DNA of 64,000 nt, from assembly GCA_025618425.1 (NCBI GenBank), contig CM046846.1:27782499-27846498 (forward strand), read 5' to 3'. The position numbers and the translations under genes are program-made. The DNA is from Heliocidaris tuberculata. Its lineage: Eukaryota; Echinodermata; Echinoidea; Camarodonta; Echinometridae. The notes beneath the pieces were generated by a model. It did no database searches, was not told the origin of the DNA, and saw only the letters and a list, made by a program, of their open reading frames with translations. This document shows, piece by piece, positions 60,801 through 64,000 of the stretch (the stretch's first letter is position 1; each line of letters opens with the position of its first letter).

Positions 60801-61115
60801 CGCTTTCTCAACATGGAAGATTTTAGCAATGCAAAAGTTGATGGGTTTCCTCTGACAAAGAAATAATTACTGGTAATTGATAAAGCTACATTTAGTGAAA
60901 CAAAAAAAAAAATCATTTTAGTCTTTGCAAAACTAAGATTTTTTCCCCCAATTATCGCCATTTTATCAGAATCTTCTAAAGGAGGCAAAGTCTGAGGCTG
61001 CATCAGCTGCTAATAGAAGTGACTTGTTGAACGAGAGAATGAGAACAATGGTTGATTATCCCACACTCAAGGAGAGCAACACCATTCTGAAACGAGATCT
61101 AGAGCATGCAAAAAT
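48814..61115 (+). CDS. OFD1: OFD1 centriole and centriolar satellite protein, N-terminal 461 residues
   Basis: Coding exons in phase: 48814-48912 (exon from 48768), 49770-49994, 50348-50416, 51011-51041, 51428-51532, 52030-52172, 52727-52816, 55207-55290, 56707-56813, 57780-57899, 58604-58677, 59868-59959 and 60970-61115. The gene leaves the window in the following intron; human OFD1 is about 1012 residues. The N-terminal ELKTRLYQTFRERGMVESLK and the LisH motif at ~72-104 (SLVADHLRRCSYDYSVAVFL) are clear, as is GFLWQLLTEL. From ~residue 200 on, the protein is charged coiled coil (QAKSDALREREQATMERIQN). OFD1 caps centriole length, helps build distal appendages and cilia, and sits in centriolar satellites; the LisH and coiled coils mediate self-association and partner binding. 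The start is the first ATG of exon 2 (ATCATGG). Confidence 0.95.
48913..52726. other. OFD1 introns after coding exons 1 to 6
   Basis: AT-rich introns 48913-49769, 49995-50347, 50417-51010, 51042-51427, 51533-52029 and 52173-52726. No other gene or clear mobile element was seen. The 31-base exon 51011-51041 is notably short. Confidence 0.6.
52817..55206. other. OFD1 intron carrying retroposed and decayed sequence
   Basis: Contains (TTTA)n, a purine-rich stretch at 53200-53530, and a block at 53575-53720 (GAATTCCATAATAAATTTGT) that looks like the 3' part of a non-LTR retrotransposon. The decayed frames at 54043-54747 follow. GGATTGTCAC ... GTGACAATCC (53169-53207) is a short inverted repeat. 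Confidence 0.45.
54043..54747 (-). pseudogene. Decayed unrecognised protein-coding sequence in an OFD1 intron
   Basis: Three overlapping minus-strand frames follow one another: 54747-54514, 54572-54273 and 54294-54043. Each has protein-like composition unlike the surrounding AT-rich intron: PEGLIVTSYCPGDSALNPSE, then EVINEAMRHIRDSYWKGNF and APSSRQFGQHELSKEVIF, then SLVADNMVNLRQFPSPIPEG. The pattern fits one coding region of about 230 residues broken by two frameshifts. I do not recognise the family. It could come from a mobile element or a retrocopied host gene. The antisense open frame at 54572-55021 is its shadow and intron. Confidence 0.5.
55319..55563. mobile_element. MITE with (GGTGTT)n inner repeats
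   Basis: Left end GGGTGAATTCAAGTTCGGT and right end ACCGAACTTGAAATCACCC are inverted. Just inside lie GGTGTTGGTGTTG and CAACACCAACACCAACACC. The element is 245 bp and directly follows the OFD1 exon 55207-55290. No clear duplication. Confidence 0.75.
57005..57480. mobile_element. hAT MITE with perfect 8-bp duplication
   Basis: A 476-bp element with ends CAGGGTTGTCAC / GTGACAACGCTG (11 of 12 inverted), flanked by GAGGCAAT at 56997-57004 and 57481-57488. Intronic in OFD1 and noncoding. Confidence 0.9.
57961..58112. mobile_element. Palindromic GGGCCCGTTG MITE
   Basis: Starts GGGGCCCGTTGTACAAAACT and ends TTTTGTGCAACGGGCCCCAGG. The arms carry inverted TTGCGTTTGAACGCAACTC and GAGTTGCGATTAAACGCAA. 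The centre includes CAGCCAATCAGGAG. A related copy is at 60095-60245. Confidence 0.85.
58113..60094. other. OFD1 intron sequence around exons 58604 and 59868
   Basis: AT-rich introns with a T-rich stretch at 58395-58455. No other gene, and no mobile element that I can delimit, was seen. Confidence 0.55.
60095..60245. mobile_element. Palindromic CAGGGCCC MITE, second copy
   Basis: Starts CAGGGCCCTATTGTATAAAA and ends TTTTTATGCAAGAGGGCCCTG. The inner GTTGTGTTTGATTGCAACTT / GAGTTGCGTTTAAACACAAC and a central CTGATTGGTTGAAAATCAAG are shared with the family at 57961-58112. A half copy lies near 35670-35720. Confidence 0.82.
60246..60969. other. OFD1 intron, remainder
   Basis: AT-rich, with no visible gene or repeat. 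Short minus-strand frames here show no recognisable protein features. Confidence 0.55.
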
Positions 61116-61460
61116 GTGAGTTATTAAACTTATTATGAATCTGTCTGCAGTAAGAGAACAAGGTGTTGTGATGTTTTAGGCATTTTGTCGGCATAATCAT
61201 AATTATTGGTGTAACATGAAACAAGTAGAGATTACTTAGCGGAACATGTGAGGTTTATAAGACTCTAATATAGGTAGCAGGAGTAACCATTCTGCCCTAC
61301 TTATGCATAAGATTTTTGTACAAAAAATAAGTGGGAAGAACATTTCAAAAAAGAAAAATTATGGCCAAAGTATGCTTGAGCATTTATACTCAGAAGCATC
61401 AAAGATTTTATGTTTACATTGTGGGAAGTTTTGAGTGTTTATATTTTATTCAAAAACAAG

Positions 61461-62425
61461 ATGGATGGATGGGTGATTTCACGGATTACTTGACGAATAG
61501 ATGGATGGATGCATGGATTGGTGGATTGATGGATGGACAGTTTGGTAGATGGATAGATGGATGGATATATTGATTGATGGATGAATGGATATGTGGATGG
61601 ATGGATGTAGCCTAGATGGATGGATGGATAGATGGATGGATGGATGGATGGATGGATGGATGTAGCCTAGATGGATGGATGGATGGATGGACAGTTTGGT
61701 AGATGGATAGATGGATGGATATATTGATTGATGGATGGATGGATATATGGATGGATGGATGTAGCCTAGATGGATGGATGGATGGATGGACAGTTTGATA
61801 GATGGATGGATATATTGATTGATGGATGGATGGATATATGGATGGATGGATGTAGCCTAGATGGATGGATGGATGGATGGACAGTTTGGTAGATGGATAG
61901 ATGGATGGATATATTGATTGATGGATGGATGGATATATGGATGGATGGATGTAGCCTAGATGGATGGATGGATGGATGGATGGCTGGCTGGATAGATGGA
62001 TGGATGGATGGATGGACAGATGAATGAGTGGATGGATGGACAGACGGACAGATAAATGGATGGATGGACGGACGGATGGATGAACAGACGAATAGATTGT
62101 AGAATTGATCAATTGTACGATTGGTTGATGCATCGATTGGTGGATAGCTGATGGATTGGTGGATAGAAAGGTTGATGGATAAATGCATGATAGATGAATG
62201 GAATGATGGATAAATGTAGATGAATGGATGGATAAATGAATTGATGCCTTTGATAGACTGATGAAGTTAGATGGATGGATTGATGGATAAATGAATGAAT
62301 TGATGCATAAGTGAACATGTAGATAAATGGATGAATGGATGGATGTATAAAAGGATAGATAGATGGATGGATAATTATATAGATAGATAGATGGATGATT
62401 AGATGGATGATTGGATGGATATATT
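61461..62425. repeat. (GGAT)n satellite with ~91-99-bp higher-order units
   Basis: About 960 bases of GATGGATG tetranucleotide repeat. The word TAGCCTAGATGG recurs at 61608, 61663, 61762, 61853 and 61952 (spacing 55, 99, 91, 99). Between occurrences a common block holds GACAGTTTGGTAGATGG and ATATATTGATTGATGG. The repeat becomes irregular after 62000. Apparent serine/histidine/proline/isoleucine-rich frames on the minus strand are artefacts. It lies in the last visible OFD1 intron. Confidence 0.95.
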
Positions 62426-63110
62426 GATGATCAATTATAATGTTTTTCATCCTATGATCACTTTGGTTGTCCATGTTATGCAGGCATGGGGATGAATTAG
62501 TAGTAGTAGTAGTTGATGTTAATTACTTAATAAGCATTCTTGCAAGACTGCACCAAGCTCATAATTTGTTAATGTGTCATTTGGTCATTAAATATGCCCT
62601 TGATTAGAACAAATGACAATATCAGGTAAGTGCACTTTTTTGTAGCAATGTACCATACCGAAGGTAGTACAGTAGAGAAATTGGAGAGACACCTAAACAT
62701 TCAATAGAATGTAGCTGTATGTGCATGAGGTCTGAGGAAAACAAATATGATTACTGATTGAATATGCTGGCATTTGGATTTCTAATCATTTGAAAATCGA
62801 CCTGCTATCTATGCTATCAAGTATGTACATAAGAATTTAAGTATGTCCAACTTTAGACAGATGGTGAAGTGTCTAGTATGATGATTAATGAGTAATTTAT
62901 TGACTAGGTTGATGATTTGCAAAGCAATTAATAAATTGCTTCCGCAACGATATTTAAGCACCTTCTGATTTCTTTTTTGAATAATGTTGGCAGATAAAAT
63001 GATGTGAACAATTATCCTGTATTGTCTTTGGTAAAGAAAATTGCACTTACTCCGTATTGCCAGTGTGTTTTGATAAAGGGGATTTTTAATGCCCAAAGAT
63101 ATTTACTGCT

Positions 63111-63405
63111 GTCAAGCCTATCATAATATAGGTCTTAACCCTCTTTTTATCAACTATATGTGAAATTGTTAATGGTTGCAAATCTTTCTTATCTTATTTG
63201 CTAGAAGTGGATCTTACTCATTTTGTTGTGTACGTAGGCCCTCAAGCCTGTCATGATATAGGCCTTACCCATCTTTTTATCACCTTATAAGATTCATGAT
63301 ACATATACATGTGTATATGTGAAATTGTAAATGATTGCAAATCTGTATGTTATCTTATTTGTTAGAAGTGGATCCTAATGATTTTGTTGTGCATGTAGGC
63401 CCTCA
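63111..63405. repeat. Two-unit tandem duplication
   Basis: Units of about 133 and 162 bases start TCAAGCCTATCATAATATAG and TCAAGCCTGTCATGATATAG and end GT(A/G)C(A/G)TGTAGGCCCTCA-like. The second unit has an extra CATGATACATATACATGTG. Confidence 0.85.
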
Positions 63406-63892
63406 CCTCAACAGCAGGGCTTTATGGGGGGAATGGTGAAGATGTCCAAGAAAAAAAAGTGATTAGTCAAGAAAAAATAGAAATAGACTGGCAGACAGAG
63501 AGGGAAAACAGACAAAAAGGATTGTAAAGGAAAAAACTTGTGATATGCAGTAAGGAGGAAGCAGGGAAAAGTAATCTAGCAGTGATATGCAAATATTGAG
63601 TGAGAAAGCATGCAGTACTTAGTGAGCTACAACACTGTACAAAGCTAAACAGAGAGATTGACAGTCTCTCATGAACTGCACACATTTTCAAAGCAAACAT
63701 GCAGTATTGTTAAATTGAAGGTGACAGAGGTAAAATGTTATGGATGTCAAAGATTCAATAATTTTTCTGTTATGTGCAGAAACATGAATTTGACAAAAGG
63801 AACTGATGGGGCATAAGGATGTTGAATTAGTCTGTGAAATTCAAGGAAAAAAGGAAAAAAGAGAGGAAAAAAAGTTTGTTTATGGTTTTTGA

Positions 63893-64000
63893 CCTTTTCA
63901 TAACAGGAATTATTTAAGATCTAAATTGATTACGTTTTGTTCTTCAAATTGGCAATAAAAATATTTTCTTCTAATGCTACTTGGTTCTAATGAAATGTAA
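63893..64000. mobile_element. TTAA MITE, family B, cut by the window edge
   Basis: CCTTTTCATAACAGGAATTA followed by AATTGATTACGTTTTGTTCT matches the left end of the copy at 30866-31282. The left TTAA has decayed. Confidence 0.75.

Larger units (their letters stand above)
62426..64000. other. Last OFD1 intron, right part
   Basis: AT-rich intron running to the window edge. No OFD1 exon could be placed here. It holds a tandem duplication at 63111-63405 and a truncated MITE at the very end. Confidence 0.5.

Noticed and set aside
61612..62474. Long minus-strand frames rich in His, Pro, Ser and Ile
   Set aside because: They are translations of the GGAT tetranucleotide satellite, with the same composition in several frames.

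Overview
The window is metazoan nuclear DNA: four intron-rich protein genes with canonical GT/AG introns, separated and invaded by many mobile elements. The AT-rich background, the dense small inverted-repeat transposons, the long poly-G/poly-C tracts and a large foldback-type element suggest a marine deuterostome invertebrate, most likely an echinoderm such as a sea urchin. That placement is inference; no species-specific marker is visible.

Layout, left to right. (1) 443-4338, minus strand: 3' part of an MFSD6-like major facilitator gene; its first coding exon was not found. One of its introns carries a decayed ~150-bp tandem array rich in TGACCT nuclear-receptor half-sites. (2) 4832-10021: a Ty3-type LTR retrotransposon with two LTRs identical by eye and a 5-bp target duplication, but with a frameshift in integrase. 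(3) 10188-11615: a foldback-like element whose arms are arrays of CCAGTTG/CAACTGG, followed by a poly-C-flanked hairpin. (4) 12521-16284, plus strand: complete four-exon EMC7. (5) 16285-22744: gene-free stretch with pogo-like and TTAA-type MITEs and a minisatellite. (6) 22745-37918, minus strand: complete 21-exon MCMDC2 (680 codons before the stop), with an 18-nt microexon and a partly duplicated exon edge. (7) 37919-46300: gene-free and transposon-rich, including a three-level nest of elements at 41632-43895. (8) From about 46300, plus strand: OFD1. It has a GC-rich promoter, a noncoding first exon, and 13 coding exons covering the first 461 residues before the gene leaves the window. Its introns hold a 1.4-kb long-inverted-repeat element with a nested telomere-like hairpin, hAT-type MITEs, a decayed ORF cluster and a ~1-kb GGAT satellite.

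MFSD6 and EMC7 are divergent, EMC7 and MCMDC2 convergent, and MCMDC2 and OFD1 divergent. The four products belong to unrelated processes: membrane transport, ER membrane-protein insertion, meiotic recombination, and centriole/cilium assembly. Nothing indicates a shared pathway. No CRISPR array, prokaryotic operon or convincing tRNA/rRNA gene was seen. Exon limits were assigned by hand from reading phase, splice dinucleotides and recalled similarity to vertebrate orthologues; no alignment was run.
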